Both the position numbers and the translations under genes were made by a program. The notes under the pieces were generated by a model. The model did no database searches. It was not told where the DNA came from and saw only the letters and a list, made by a program, of their open reading frames with translations. A DNA stretch of 64,000 bases from NCBI RefSeq assembly GCF_017874215.1, contig NZ_JAGGLB010000043.1, positions 1 to 64,000 of the forward strand. The letters are read 5' to 3'. Source of the stretch: Paenibacillus eucommiae. GTDB taxonomy: Bacteria > Bacillota > Bacilli > Paenibacillales > NBRC-103111. Of the stretch, positions 27,510 to 36,740 are shown in pieces; position 1 is the first letter of the stretch; each line of letters begins with the position of its first letter.

Positions 27510-27569
27510 ATCCATATGGATGGTTATTAGATGTATATTAGATGTATATTAGATGTTTATTAGATTTTT
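27510..27569. repeat. four 11-bp iterons and a 12-bp palindrome upstream of RHH gene
   Basis: Four tandem 11-bp units beginning ATTAGAT (27526-27536, 27537-27547, 27548-27558, 27559-27569). ATCCATATGGAT, a perfect palindrome, sits just before them (27510-27521). Eleven base pairs is one helical turn, the spacing used by ribbon-helix-helix regulators. A TTGACT-17-TATTGT promoter precedes the repeats. Confidence 0.7.
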
Positions 27570-27616
27570 AACAGATGGTTCTATTAGTTCGTAAAAGGAT
27601 GTTGAGGGGGAATTAG

Positions 27617-28009
27617 ATGGCTGATACAGAGAAGATCACAATTAATCTAGGTCCCGTTGATTTAGGGCAGGTTGACCTTTTGGTTGATCAAGGTTTTTAT
27701 TCCAATAGAACTGATTTTATTCGTATTGCTATCCGTAATCAGCTTCAAAACCATTCCCACGAGCTGAAGCAGTACGTTTCAGAAAAATATTTTGTTATTG
27801 GCGTTGTGGATTTTAATCGCAGGCGTTTGGAAGAAGCGTTGCAAGCTGGGAAACAAATAGAGGTCAAAATCGTCGGGGCTCTTGTGATTGATGAAGATGC
27901 AGATCTCGAATTGGTCAAGAAGGCTTTTGTAAAAGTAAAGGTGTATGGCATGATAAAAGCATCCAATGAAGTGAGAAAGTTTCTTCAGGGATTAAATCAA
28001 AGTAAATAG
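27617..28009 (+). CDS. ribbon-helix-helix (CopG-type) DNA-binding protein
   Basis: 130 residues. The N-terminus shows a ribbon-helix-helix: a beta strand (KITINLGPVDLGQV), then helices (LLVDQGFYSNRTDFIRIAIRNQL). The C-terminal 80 residues (FNRRRLEEALQAGKQIEVKIVGALVIDED) are a separate domain, perhaps for ligand or partner binding. The start has GAGGGGG upstream. The 11-bp iterons just upstream suggest autoregulation. No partner toxin gene is adjacent; the next gene is an aminotransferase. Confidence 0.85.
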   Translation: MADTEKITINLGPVDLGQVDLLVDQGFYSNRTDFIRIAIRNQLQNHSHELKQYVSEKYFVIGVVDFNRRRLEEALQAGKQIEVKIVGALVIDEDADLELVKKAFVKVKVYGMIKASNEVRKFLQGLNQSK

Positions 28010-28034
28010 CCTCTAGGTGATGGGAGTGGAACAG

Positions 28035-29339
28035 ATGGTTGATTTTACTGCTTTTTTTGCAGCATTAGGGCAAGAGGAGTTAAATAATTATTATGTTAAG
28101 CTGCAAAAGGAATATGATGACTATAAGTCGCAAAAGCTCTCGCTGGATATGTCCAGAGGGAAACCTTGCCCGGAACAGCTGGACATCTCTATGGAGATGC
28201 TCGATTTGGTAAAATCCTCTGACAGTTTGCATGCTGCGGATGGCACGGATCTGCGCAATTACGGCGGCCTTGACGGTATTTCCGAGGCGAAGGAGCTATT
28301 TGCCCAAATACTGGGCGTTAGCGCGAAAGAAGTTCTAATAGGCGGCAACTCCAGCCTTAACATGATGCATGATACGATTGCCAGAGCTATGCTGCATGGT
28401 GTGCCAGGAGGCGGGACTGCCTGGGGTAAGCTGCCAGTCGTTAAATTTCTGTGTCCTAGCCCGGGATACGATAGACATTTTGCCATATGTGAGCTTTTTC
28501 AAATTGAGATGATTACGATCAGAATGACTAATGAAGGGCCGGACATGGATGCCGTGGAAAAGCTGGTCAGCGAGGATGATGCGATCAAGGGAATTTGGTG
28601 TGTCCCCAAGTACAGCAATCCTGACGGGATCACCTATTCGGATGAGGTTGTAGACAGACTTGCCAGTATGAAGACGAAGGCGGGAGATTTCAGAATCATC
28701 TGGGACGATGCTTATACGATTCATCATTTGACAGATCAGCCGGACCCGTTGAAAAATATGATGGATGCTTGCAAAGCTGCAGGCAATCCGGATCGTGTGC
28801 TGCAGTTCGCTTCCACCTCGAAGATCACTTTTCCCGGTTCCGGCGTTGCTGTTATGGCCGCGAGTGAGAACAATCTGGCGGCGATTCGCAAGCAGCTTTC
28901 GGTTCAGACGATCGGTCCTGATAAGATTAATCAGCTGCGGCACGTCCGATTTTTTCCTGACATGAATGCTGTTCATCATCATATGAAGAAGCACGCTGAA
29001 CTTATCAAGCCCAAGTTCGATTTGGTGATCAGCCTGCTTGAAGCAGAATTAGGCGATAAGCAAATAGCTTCCTGGCATAAGCCGAACGGAGGATATTTCA
29101 TCAGCCTTAACACTTTGGATGGCTGTGCGAAAGCCATTGTGGCTATGGCAGCCGGGGCAGGGGTCACCCTAACTAAAGCAGGTGCTACATATCCTTATGG
29201 CAAGGACCCGCAGGATCGGAATATTCGGATAGCACCTACCTACCCATCGCTGACAGAATTGAAGACCGCTATTCAGGTGCTGTGCCTTTGCGTGCAGATT
29301 GTGAGTCTTGAGAAGGTTATGGGTCAGCAGGGGGAATAA
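28035..29339 (+). CDS. aminotransferase class I/II (aspartate aminotransferase-like)
   Basis: 434 residues from ATG at 28035 (GGAG eight bases before). PLP-enzyme features include SRGKPCPEQLD near residue 38, GNSSLNMMHD near 103, IWDDAYTIHHL (Asp that binds the PLP ring N) and STSKITFPGSGVA (Lys forming the Schiff base near 265). The sequence resembles the long-chain aspartate aminotransferase family with an N-terminal YYVKLQKEYDDYK helix. It probably converts an amino acid with a 2-oxo acid. It lies 25 bp after the RHH gene and may be co-transcribed. Confidence 0.9.
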   Translation: MVDFTAFFAALGQEELNNYYVKLQKEYDDYKSQKLSLDMSRGKPCPEQLDISMEMLDLVKSSDSLHAADGTDLRNYGGLDGISEAKELFAQILGVSAKEVLIGGNSSLNMMHDTIARAMLHGVPGGGTAWGKLPVVKFLCPSPGYDRHFAICELFQIEMITIRMTNEGPDMDAVEKLVSEDDAIKGIWCVPKYSNPDGITYSDEVVDRLASMKTKAGDFRIIWDDAYTIHHLTDQPDPLKNMMDACKAAGNPDRVLQFASTSKITFPGSGVAVMAASENNLAAIRKQLSVQTIGPDKINQLRHVRFFPDMNAVHHHMKKHAELIKPKFDLVISLLEAELGDKQIASWHKPNGGYFISLNTLDGCAKAIVAMAAGAGVTLTKAGATYPYGKDPQDRNIRIAPTYPSLTELKTAIQVLCLCVQIVSLEKVMGQQGE

Positions 29340-29367
29340 ATGATTGATTTTGATTTTTGCGACATGG

Positions 29368-29400
29368 AGAAACCCGTCTTCTATAAGAGGCGGGTTTCTT
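29368..29400 (+). terminator. intrinsic terminator after aminotransferase gene
   Basis: AGAAACCCG and CGGGTTTCTT arms with a 14-nt loop. The pair may also serve the minus-strand amidase fragment. Confidence 0.8.
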
Positions 29401-29410
29401 GTGGTGTCAA

Positions 29411-29731
29411 TTATTCTTTGTTGTGTCTTTTTAAAATATCTTCTATTTCCTTTGCCCAATGGAGTAGGGATTCATCTTCACCATAGCCAGCAATACACTG
29501 AAAACCGAGTGGCATTCCATTAATTTTTGCATTGGGAATACTTATGGTTGGGACGCCAGCGTATGTCCATATTGACGTCATTCCAGCGCGTCCCGTTTCT
29601 TTAAATCCTTCGGGAGCGGGTCCAGCCTGTGCAGGAGAAACCCAGAGATCAATTCCTTCTCGAATCATTGAGTCTAATTCAAGTTTAGAGGCTGATACTC
29701 TAAACCAAGAAGCGAACGACCAGAAGTTGTT
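29411..29731 (-). pseudogene. amidase, C-terminal fragment
   Basis: Minus-strand frame reads like the C-terminal end of an amidase-signature enzyme: EGIDLWVSPAQAGPAPEGFKETG, SIWTYAGVPTISIPNAKING, then MPLGFQCIAGYGEDESLL. The frame opens upstream to about 29731 with no start of its own. The matching N-terminal fragment lies at 41105-41767 on the same strand, about 11.4 kb away, in the right order for one gene. About 150 residues of the amidase core are missing between them, so the gene has suffered insertion plus loss. As it stands this fragment cannot make an active enzyme. Confidence 0.85.
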
Positions 29732-29775
29732 TTATTTGTAAACGATACATGCTACAAAAAGGAAGGGGAATTGCA

Positions 29776-30147
29776 ATGCATATCCGGAAAAAGGTATTTA
29801 TTTTAGTTTTTGTTACTTTAATGACGGCGTTACTCGGATGCTCTAACAATTCAAATCAGTCAAATGATGCTAAAAAACATAATACTGAAATCCTAGGAAT
29901 AACAAATGAGATAAGAAAAATAACGTCGTTTCAATTGACTCAAATAACAAAGGATATGACGTACAAAGAAATAATAAATGCATTAGGCAACACCAAGGAT
30001 ATTGGATCTGGAATATCTATTTTTAGATATGAATATGAAAACGGTGAATTCCTTGACATTAAAATTATTGAACATGATCTTGATGCAAAAATTAGTGAAG
30101 AAGTCTACCAATACATTCAAAACGTGTTGGAAAATAAGAAGCCATAA
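29776..30147 (+). CDS. small lipoprotein, SmpA/BLIP-like fold
   Basis: 123 residues from ATG at 29776 (GAAGGGG upstream). A signal peptide with lipobox (MTALLGC) is followed by a short Asn-rich linker. The 70-residue domain TYKEIINALGNTKDIGSG fits the SmpA/OmlA or BLIP-like fold of small lipoproteins. It is the first gene beyond the amidase junction and is followed by a terminator at 30203-30244. Its cellular role is not known. Confidence 0.7.
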   Translation: MHIRKKVFILVFVTLMTALLGCSNNSNQSNDAKKHNTEILGITNEIRKITSFQLTQITKDMTYKEIINALGNTKDIGSGISIFRYEYENGEFLDIKIIEHDLDAKISEEVYQYIQNVLENKKP

Positions 30148-30202
30148 TTCAAATGAGGCTATAGATTCATCAATCAAAAAAATGGTAGAAGAAATTGGTT
30201 TG

Positions 30203-30244
30203 AAAAAAGGAGCCTTCTCGATAAGAGACAGACTCCTTTCTTTT
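30203..30244. terminator. bidirectional terminator
   Basis: AAAGGAG and CTCCTTT outer arms with an inner TCTC/GAGA. It is T-rich on both ends and lies between the small lipoprotein gene and the minus-strand fragment. Confidence 0.7.
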
Positions 30245-30260
30245 AAACTATGCTTGAAAA

Positions 30261-30707
30261 CTACCAATGCCTTGCAGCAATGTATACGGTAGCGCTATTA
30301 TAAAAATTACTATAAGTGCCAAGATCCCAGCTAAAAGAGCTTGGGTCAGTAATGGCGGAGTTAACGGATGGTTGCTGACCATGTTTTTCAGACCATTTAC
30401 CAGTGTCATTCTGAACCATGAAGTGATAGTCAACCAGATCTGAACTAACATCAACAACTCCGTTATTATTAGTATCAATCCAGCCGACTCGGAAAGCGAT
30501 ACGATGCTCATCGCTATTTATCGTAGCTGTTCTACTGGAAAGAATTCTCCAATTATTCTTTAGATATAATTGGTTGTATTCTCCGTCATCAACGATAAGT
30601 CCAGCAGTGTAATTAACGTTAGTAAAGTAACCACTATCATATACATTTGAAACACCATCTCCATCACCTGGGTTCAATGCCCAACTACAATTATTATTAA
30701 TGATCAA
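30261..30707 (-). pseudogene. fragment of an extracellular-type protein, unrecognised
   Basis: 148 residues that start only at a TTG, with an in-frame stop just above and no ribosome binding site or signal peptide. The content looks like the C-terminal part of a larger secreted protein (VSNVYDSGYFTN, VSSDLVDYHFMVQNDTGKWSEKHG, YSNFYNSATVYIAARHW). The Asn/Tyr-rich style supports this. I do not recognise the family. Confidence 0.5.
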
Positions 30708-30717
30708 AAATTAAATG

Positions 30718-30915
30718 TTACAAAAGATAAGTTTGATTGGCGCAGAGAATAGTATCAGCTAACCCTTTCCTCCAAGAGGGAACGCGAACATCCTTAAATA
30801 AACTTCTAAGGGAATTTACTGTATTTATCAATTCTCCTTTTGAATGGCTCATAGAGAAACCGAAATAATAGATCAGACAACCGACAACTACGACAATTAA
30901 ACCAACAATACTCAA
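30718..30915 (-). CDS. hypothetical small membrane peptide
   Basis: 65 residues with one N-terminal hydrophobic helix (IVGLIVVVVGCLIYYFGF) and a basic tail. It lies next to the truncated fragment at 30261-30707 and may be debris. No family is recognised. Confidence 0.3.
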   Translation of the reverse strand: MSIVGLIVVVVGCLIYYFGFSMSHSKGELINTVNSLRSLFKDVRVPSWRKGLADTILCANQTYLL

Positions 30916-30949
30916 GCAACCTATGCTCCGATTTCACTATTGATAGAGG

Positions 30950-31546
30950 AAGGAAGTATCCTCCAAAGATCAGAATCCGGAAAGGCAGCTTGTAAAGTTT
31001 CGGGAGTTGGGGATAGAGGAACGATTTATATTTGTCGATAAGCAGAGGGTTAAGGATTTTGTTCGGGCTCGCTATCAGGCAATGCGAATGATCATTCGGC
31101 CAGGCGATCTTGTCTATTTGGATTCTCTAGATAGATTGGGAAGAGATTATGATGGTATCATTAGTGAGTGGAAATTTATCACGCGCGAGATTGATGCAGA
31201 CATAGTGTGTTTGGACAACGAAACGTTGTTTGATAGCCGTAAGTTTCGAGAAATGGGGGACCTTGGAAAGGTAATGGAAGACTAGCTTTTAAGCTTACTT
31301 GCTTACATGGCCGAGAAAGAGAGAACGAAGAACAGACTGCTGCAAGCAGAGGGCATAGAGGTAGCGAAGGCGAGTGGTGTACAATTTGGTCGGCCCAAAA
31401 AATTGATAACGGCTGAATTTATTCGTGTTTATTATGAATGGAAATCTGGTTCGATAAAGGCTGTGGACGCAATGAGATTGTTGAATATGAAGGCGCGAAC
31501 TTTTTATCGGAGAGTGAAGGAATACGAGGAGTCTTTAGCAAATTAA
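30950..31546 (+). pseudogene. Tn3-family resolvase (serine recombinase), amber-interrupted
   Basis: Reading in one frame from about 30953: VSSKDQNPERQL, then GIEERFIFVDKQ, PGDLVYLDSLDRLGRDYDGI, an in-frame TAG at 31283, then LLAYMAEKERTKNRLLQAEGI and GVQFGRPKK, and a C-terminal HTH. This is a small serine resolvase of the TnpR type. The first residues with the catalytic serine are degraded above VSSKD, and the TAG replaces a codon in the conserved long helix. It is non-functional unless suppressed. With the transposase remnant at 36741-37761 it points to an old Tn3-family transposon. Confidence 0.85.
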
Positions 31547-31789
31547 TAAGCAGTGTACATGTTGATTCGAAAATATCAACAATTTATTGCCGCGGCCGAT
31601 CAAATTTGGGATATGAATCTTATTTAGCGTGAGTAATTGAGGGAATATACCGGACAACCCCAAGAAAATGGAAGTATGTTTTATTTAGAGATAGTTTTAG
31701 ATTTCTGAGGGCACTTTATCGAAGGTAAAGCGGACCATGGTAAAAGGGCTAAATCACCTATACATTAAAATGAAAGGGCGAGAAGGTTG

Positions 31790-32245
31790 ATGAATAATTA
31801 TGTGCCTTTACTGGCTGCGATTGTATCCATGACTCTTGCTTATTATTATGGTCAACGAACCAAAATAAAAGATAGGGTCATTGATTACTCGAAAGAAAAT
31901 GTTAAAGATATTTGGAGTCCTTTGTATCATGAACTAAGAGCTATTTTCATTCAAACACTGCCTGAAGAGAAAAAGCAAAGAGAGGATTTGTTAGATAGTT
32001 TTTTTAGTAAATATCTTTCCTCTAACACTCAAATATACAAACTTGATGATGAGGAACTGCTGGAAACCTTTTATGACCTTAGTGACAAATACAGAGGCTT
32101 TAAAAACACAAGAGATAATAAGCTATGGGAAGAATTTATGCATTCATTTAAAAATGATTTTTATCGAAAGTTAATCGCCATGCGTGGCGCACCGAAAATA
32201 ACCGCCCGCGGTCGGCGGACGGTTATCGGATTATTGATCGGGTGA
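31790..32245 (+). CDS. hypothetical membrane-anchored protein
   Basis: 151 residues from ATG at 31790 (AGAAGG upstream). One N-terminal TM helix (YVPLLAAIVSMTLAYYYG) is followed by a charged cytoplasmic helical domain (EELLETFYDLSDKYRGF). The last residues run through a GC-rich hairpin (about 32195-32220) that looks like a bidirectional terminator for the convergent toxin gene, so the natural C-terminus may be altered. No family recognised. Confidence 0.6.
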   Translation: MNNYVPLLAAIVSMTLAYYYGQRTKIKDRVIDYSKENVKDIWSPLYHELRAIFIQTLPEEKKQREDLLDSFFSKYLSSNTQIYKLDDEELLETFYDLSDKYRGFKNTRDNKLWEEFMHSFKNDFYRKLIAMRGAPKITARGRRTVIGLLIG

Positions 32246-33694
32246 GTCAATCATCGTGCGTATTTTGTCCCAATGGGTTTGGCGCATTGTATCCCAATGA
32301 TATAAATCGACCCATTCCTGAATGCATTTTCCGAATTCATCAACATCTTCAGCTCCGACATAACGAGCCAGTTCTTGTGGACTAATTCTAGCAGGCGACG
32401 CCACGTACATCGTACGCAAAACTGCGGATTCCGGCACTGTTGATTCCGGATTGAATTTAAATCCGAAGACGACACAATCCGCACTTTTGTAGTAATTACT
32501 GATTCCCATTATTTTAATGCTGGACAGGATCTCGTCGGGGTAACTGAAACTGTGATCGTCACCGCCCTTATAATGACCCCCCAGTTGATTACTGGTCGAG
32601 CCATCGCTGAAGGTGAACCACCATGCATTCAAGGTAGCACCCGTACGCGCCTTGACCCCAACAACATGCCCGCGAGCCTTTAGGTCGAACACGCCTCCAT
32701 ATGGGGGTTCGGGGTTTTTAGCGGTTTGAACTCCCATTTGAGGTGTCTGAGTCACACCGTCCGGTCCACCTCCTTGTACATAAGTAACCCGACATCCATC
32801 GATTCGATCCCAAGCCCATACTTCAATGTCCGTAATGGGTTTTGTAGGTGGTGAAGGAAGCTTAATTGGTCCGCTGTCATCTGCTGATCCTAAGGCATCG
32901 GAATAAATTTCCCGATCCAGGTAAATCTGGGTGGGGTCGGGGTACTGAGTCGGATCATAATACGGCCACGTCGTTTTAAAGTCCAAGACGGTCAAGGTCA
33001 TTTCCCTGGTAAACCTGTTTACGGTATTGAACGGTTCGACATAGCTTTTGTTGCTGGGAGCTTTCTTTTGTGTTTCCTCTAAAGCAGTAGTATACGTACT
33101 ATCCGTGTATTTAACATATTCCTCAATGGTTTTAACAATTGTTTCGCGCAGATAACGCTGTATATCTTCGTCCCATCCCCAGTTGGCGCCGTATATGACC
33201 CCATCACGCAAGAGGCTTAGATGCAAGTTTGCGAATTGTGCAAATAGGGGAAGCAGCAGTAATTCGTATCCTTTGGATTGAAAATGAGGAAGCTCCTGAA
33301 TAAAGTGTCCCTGGGCAATGTTGAATTTTTGCGTGATATAGCTCTTATCCGAAGTATTTTGCACGGCCCACAAATACTCGTTTAAATTGTTATGCAACCC
33401 CCTAAGACTTTCTTCAACTTGTTGATAGACCAATTCGCTGATTTTCTGATTCACGAGTTGTTCTACTTTTTCCTCGATCTCCGCCCATACATCTTGTTGC
33501 GAAGAAGGCCAAAAAATTTCGACAAGAGCGCTTAACGCAAATCCTGCTACCGGTACTTGACTGAGCCCCGTAGAAATGATGACCAGGGCGGCGTTATTGT
33601 AATCCATCTCATACTTCAACTGCGCGGTAATAATTTGTTCAGAAGCCTCGTTGACTGACTGAGCCTGAATGACAGATTGTTGATCGGTTGACAT
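32231..33694 (-). CDS. Cry-like delta-endotoxin with jacalin-like lectin domain
   Basis: About 487 residues from the second of two ATGs (GAGGT eight bases upstream). The N-terminal 30-275 matches the seven-helix pore-forming domain of three-domain Cry toxins: IFWPSSQQDVWAEIEE and QLVNQKISELV (helices 2-3), FIQELPHF and LLLPLFAQFANLHLSLLRD (helices 4-5), REMTLTVLDFKTTWPYYD and LDREIYSDALGS (helix 7 end). Instead of the usual domains II and III, residues 288-418 form a beta-prism of jacalin type (YGGVFDLKARGHVVGVKARTG, WWFTFSDGS, GGHYKGGDD, EILSSIKIMGI, CVVFGFKF). A Trp-rich helical tail (430-488) ends it. No signal peptide, as in Cry proteins. It should be a pore-forming toxin targeting a glycan receptor; the target is unknown. 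It lies inside the mobile island. Confidence 0.85.
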   Translation of the reverse strand: MSTDQQSVIQAQSVNEASEQIITAQLKYEMDYNNAALVIISTGLSQVPVAGFALSALVEIFWPSSQQDVWAEIEEKVEQLVNQKISELVYQQVEESLRGLHNNLNEYLWAVQNTSDKSYITQKFNIAQGHFIQELPHFQSKGYELLLLPLFAQFANLHLSLLRDGVIYGANWGWDEDIQRYLRETIVKTIEEYVKYTDSTYTTALEETQKKAPSNKSYVEPFNTVNRFTREMTLTVLDFKTTWPYYDPTQYPDPTQIYLDREIYSDALGSADDSGPIKLPSPPTKPITDIEVWAWDRIDGCRVTYVQGGGPDGVTQTPQMGVQTAKNPEPPYGGVFDLKARGHVVGVKARTGATLNAWWFTFSDGSTSNQLGGHYKGGDDHSFSYPDEILSSIKIMGISNYYKSADCVVFGFKFNPESTVPESAVLRTMYVASPARISPQELARYVGAEDVDEFGKCIQEWVDLYHWDTMRQTHWDKIRTMIDSPDQ

Positions 33695-33697
33695 CAT

Positions 33698-34299
33698 GCA
33701 TACCTCACTTTCCAGTTTGAAATTACTTTCTTGAAATGTTGGGTAACATTAGAAAGCTTCATATCACGTTTGAAATCGCCTCCTTCCTATTTTATTATTT
33801 CCCTAATCAATTATATCATGGGATATGGAATCGGGTAAATCCTTAGGTTTCGTTGTAATGGACGCGATTTCCAAAAGCCGTGACTCCAGCGGCATTTACG
33901 GTATCATGAATTCGCCGTGTCTGGTGAATTTGTGGTTCTGGTATGCTCAGCATTTCATTGATATAATGGGGTTGCAGAGCCCTAAATTAATGGCATTATA
34001 AAAGATTAGATCGTGAGGATCGTTATGAACATCAAAGCTGACCATTCCATCGCCAATATCCATTTCACCAACAGCTATTCCTACGGGCTGGAGCACTGCG
34101 CATCGGAATGGTATTGGATCCCTGCACCTTTTGCCGATTATGACATTGGTACGTACTGTCAGGCAGTGGACAGCCATGAAGACGTAAGAGGCTTTATTTT
34201 TATGCATTAAATAGTGATTGTAATTATTAATCACAAAAAAAGAATGCATTCATTAAAATAGTGAATAATTAAAGCCTTTATAAATAAAACATCCATTAT
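33698..34299. other. gene-poor stretch upstream of toxin gene
   Basis: About 600 bp. It should contain the toxin promoter near 33700-33850. Short frames at 33947-34249 (minus) and 34013-34210 (plus) overlap one another and show no family, so neither is called. Confidence 0.4.
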
Positions 34300-34491
34300 T
34301 CAATTTATGCATGTGTATGATTCAGTCCTCATACCGATCCAAGTTCCAAGCGCCCCACCCAGTGCTCCTAATGTAAATAGACGTTTTTCAGGAACCCGCT
34401 GACCTCCCTTGCGTGCCTGAGATTTATCGTAGCCCATTAGTGCGAAGCCAATAAGATTTAGCACGGCTATATAGATAATTAGAATATTTAT
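34300..34491 (-). pseudogene. DUF1294 membrane protein, truncated
   Basis: The minus frame reads LNLIGFALMGYDKSQARKGG, then QRVPEKRLFTLGALGGALGTW and IGMR. These are hallmarks of DUF1294 small membrane proteins (normal length about 85-95). It has no good start codon, and the frame ends in an unrelated tail (TESYTCIN) about 25 residues early. It is a remnant. Confidence 0.75.
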
Positions 34492-35096
34492 TCAATAATG
34501 CACACTCTCCCTTTAGTTTTATGAATTAATGCGACTTTTTCTCTTTCTTAAAAGATTCCTACAGAGATTAAAATTACGAAAGTCTGAATTTTCTCAATAT
34601 GTAAAAAATGAGAAAATATCACTTTTCCTCCACCTGCGATACGTACCAATCCGAATAATAGTTACCTCCAGGGTGAAAAACTGTGAAGTTCTATGGGGAA
34701 GTTACTCAGAGTAATGCTCTCTTGGATCTCGAAGTGATTCTGGATGTCATGAACAATCAATTTAGCATCAGGATCCAGATAACTGTTGCGATCAATCGAA
34801 CTGATTATAGAAAAACTGTTTATTCCCCCAACGCTGCGGCTGAACTGTTGAATGGTTGAAAATAGATTACCCACCAGCGTCCACACCTAATATTTCGATT
34901 CTGACCTTCTTCTTGCTCAGATCACTCGGAACATAAAGCCGCGGGGCAAGATGGAAAACGTATTCGTTGGGAGTTGGTAGTCGTTTCTTGACAACATCCT
35001 TAATAAGTGATAATGACAGTTATTGGACAAAACGTTTGAAGTGCTTTCTTTCATATATATCATAGCTACTTCCTCAACGCTTTGTGAAGATTTAAA
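34492..35096. other. degenerate coding debris
   Basis: About 600 bp with a plus-strand frame near 34674-34860 (VTQSNALLDLEVILDVMNNQ, RTDYRKTVYSPNAAAELLNG) that looks protein-like. A minus-strand frame near 34885-35015 is also present (NEYVFHLAPRLYVPSD, RIEILGVDAGG). Neither has a clear start or ribosome site, and I recognise no family. Confidence 0.3.
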
Positions 35097-35560
35097 ATGG
35101 CTCATGATAGATGTTCGAGGTGGCAACAAGTAAGGCAAGAATATCTAAAACTTAACAGCTTAATCTACCATGAATTCAAATGGCAGCAATTTCTCATGAA
35201 AAAACCTTTCTGGTTAAAAGGTTACTATGGGATCATGCGGTTTTTGCTTGAAATAACAAAGGGAACAACAGTATTTATGCTATTCATAGTTTATCTTATT
35301 TTTCTTTTTGAAAAAGTAGGCAAGAGCACCATGTTTATTCCATTAGGCAGTTTTAGAGATAGCTTGTGGCTTTTGGGATATGCTGTTTTTATTACTATGT
35401 GTGTATATCTATTAATATAAAATATATTGAATTAACGTCAGGTAAGCAACACTTTTTGAGAAAGCTATGGAGGAAAGTGCCGGGTAAACGCTCCAAGCGA
35501 CTAAAACAAGCTAAGAATATAGAAAATTTACCGAAAATGTATGAAAAAAGGGACATTTGA
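35097..35560 (+). pseudogene. hypothetical membrane protein, apparently frameshifted
   Basis: A 107-residue frame (35097-35420) with two TM helices (TTVFMLFIVYLIFLFE and DSLWLLGYAVFITMCVYLLI) ends at a stop. The +1 frame then continues as a basic tail (KYIELTSGKQHFLRKLWRK) to 35560. One gene with a frameshift near 35400 explains both. It ends 23 bp before element A. Confidence 0.4.
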
Positions 35561-35583
35561 TGTAATGATTATAGAATTTGCTT

Positions 35584-35880
35584 CCCCCAGTTCGCCAGTC
35601 AGGAAGTTCAAGCGAATAACCAGGACTAAGGCGCTAAAGCACCTAAGACCTGGTAGATTCCATTGAACTTCTTATCCTCCTTTGCTGACGAAGTTTTAAT
35701 AACCATATACCTTACTTTCAAGAGCATTCAACCAGGATGCTCTTTTTTTCTTGCCATTTTAGATAGGACTAATAAATGAGCAGGTCATGGGGCCAGATCA
35801 AGAACCAGATCAAGAGCCGGTCAAGAACAAGAGCAAGAGCAAGTCGGTCCAATTCGCAATTGTTGTCCGTCTGCAGCGTT
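35584..35880 (-). mobile_element. structured element, copy A
   Basis: Read on the minus strand it starts near a TTGCGAATTGGACC motif, carries a TCTTGTTCTTGACC stretch and AAAGGAGGA, and ends in two nested stems and CTGGGGG. Outer stem: GAAGTTCAA with TTGAACTTC. Inner stem: ACCAGG with CCTGGT. Copy B at 40723-41150 has the same order with compensatory stem changes. No ORF inside. It replaces the 3' end of the phosphodiester-glycosidase gene. The layout resembles IS605/IStron-type 3' ends, but that match is unproven. Confidence 0.6.
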
Positions 35881-36284
35881 TCGCACATGGTATAGGTTCT
35901 ATTCGGATGCAAGCTGTAACCACCGATTGCCCACTTCATTTGGGATGCGGTTGCACCTGAATCAGTGTGGTTCTTCACGACCTTAGTTTCAAGGAACGAA
36001 AAATTATAGGCAGGAGAGTAATTGTACATGGTTCCCCTCTTGGTGCTGACAGCGCATGTTTGCCCTGATTGGAGACCTCCAGTCTTGACTGCAAGACCGC
36101 CTTTAATGGCAATACCCAAAAGGTCTCCAGTAGCAGGATCGAAGAACGTACCGTTTACGCCGTACTTGCCTGAGTTTGGAACAGAACCTGCAATATTTTC
36201 AACGGACACGCAGTCAATATCGGCTTTAATAAGCATAACCACTTTACCGTTGTAAGTAGTTTGAAAATGACTAGCAACTGACAT
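35769..36284 (-). pseudogene. phosphodiester glycosidase (NAGPA-type), 3' end replaced
   Basis: From ATG at 36284 (GGAGGA eight bases upstream) the frame reads YNGKVVMLIKADID, YGVNGTFFDPATGDLLGIAIKGG, and MKWAIGGYSLHPN, the N-terminal two thirds of a short phosphodiester-glycosidase family protein. After about residue 130 the frame runs into structured element A and codes a low-complexity tail (LALALVLDRLLIWFLIW). The catalytic C-terminal DGGGS-type motif is missing. Inactive unless the element is removed from the RNA. Confidence 0.75.
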
Positions 36285-36626
36285 AGTTTTTTCCTCCAAT
36301 TTATAGCGTGGCAACACGCATTATTTTAGGTTGTGAGGTGTCCCCGTTTGGAATGACCTGCTCGGTGTATTCCTCCACCGGAAACCTCCATACCAAGTAG
36401 TCAATGATGGTGTATCAGAGAATGGTACTGATCAAATGGATACCAAACAGTAACTTAAATAGCAACTTTTATTTATATTTCCAAATTATTTTGAACGAGT
36501 CTGATGGGAATACAGCAGTAAGAGCTATTCCCAAAGCTCTTATCTCTGTTCAGCCGCTCATTAATAAGGGAAAATTTAGACCGATAAATACAACACGTTT
36601 ATCGAAATAAATTTTTAACTATACTG

Positions 36627-36664
36627 GGGGTACCGCCAACATTTTAACGAAAATATACGCTAAG
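36627..36664 (-). repeat. Tn3-family 38-bp terminal inverted repeat
   Basis: Begins GGGGTACCGCC and ends TACGCTAAG, the terminal pattern of Tn3-family elements (GGGG... ACGCTAAG). It lies 77 bp past the end of the transposase remnant, as expected for the tnpA-proximal end. I could not find the partner repeat. Confidence 0.85.
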
Positions 36665-36740
36665 CCTTCGGATGTACCCGGCTAAGCGTTTTTTCTTACT
36701 CTAAGCCAAATAGTCCGGGCTATATCACCCGGACCACCAA

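Noticed and set aside
27617..29339. Toxin-antitoxin pair with the RHH protein as antitoxin
   Set aside because: The neighbour is a full-length aminotransferase, not a small toxin, and the RHH protein has an extra domain.
33947..34249. Small genes on either strand upstream of the toxin gene
   Set aside because: Overlapping frames on both strands with no ribosome sites and no recognisable domain.
36404..36610. Plus-strand 68-residue protein
   Set aside because: Low-complexity, no ribosome site, and it lies between the glycosidase start and the Tn3 end.
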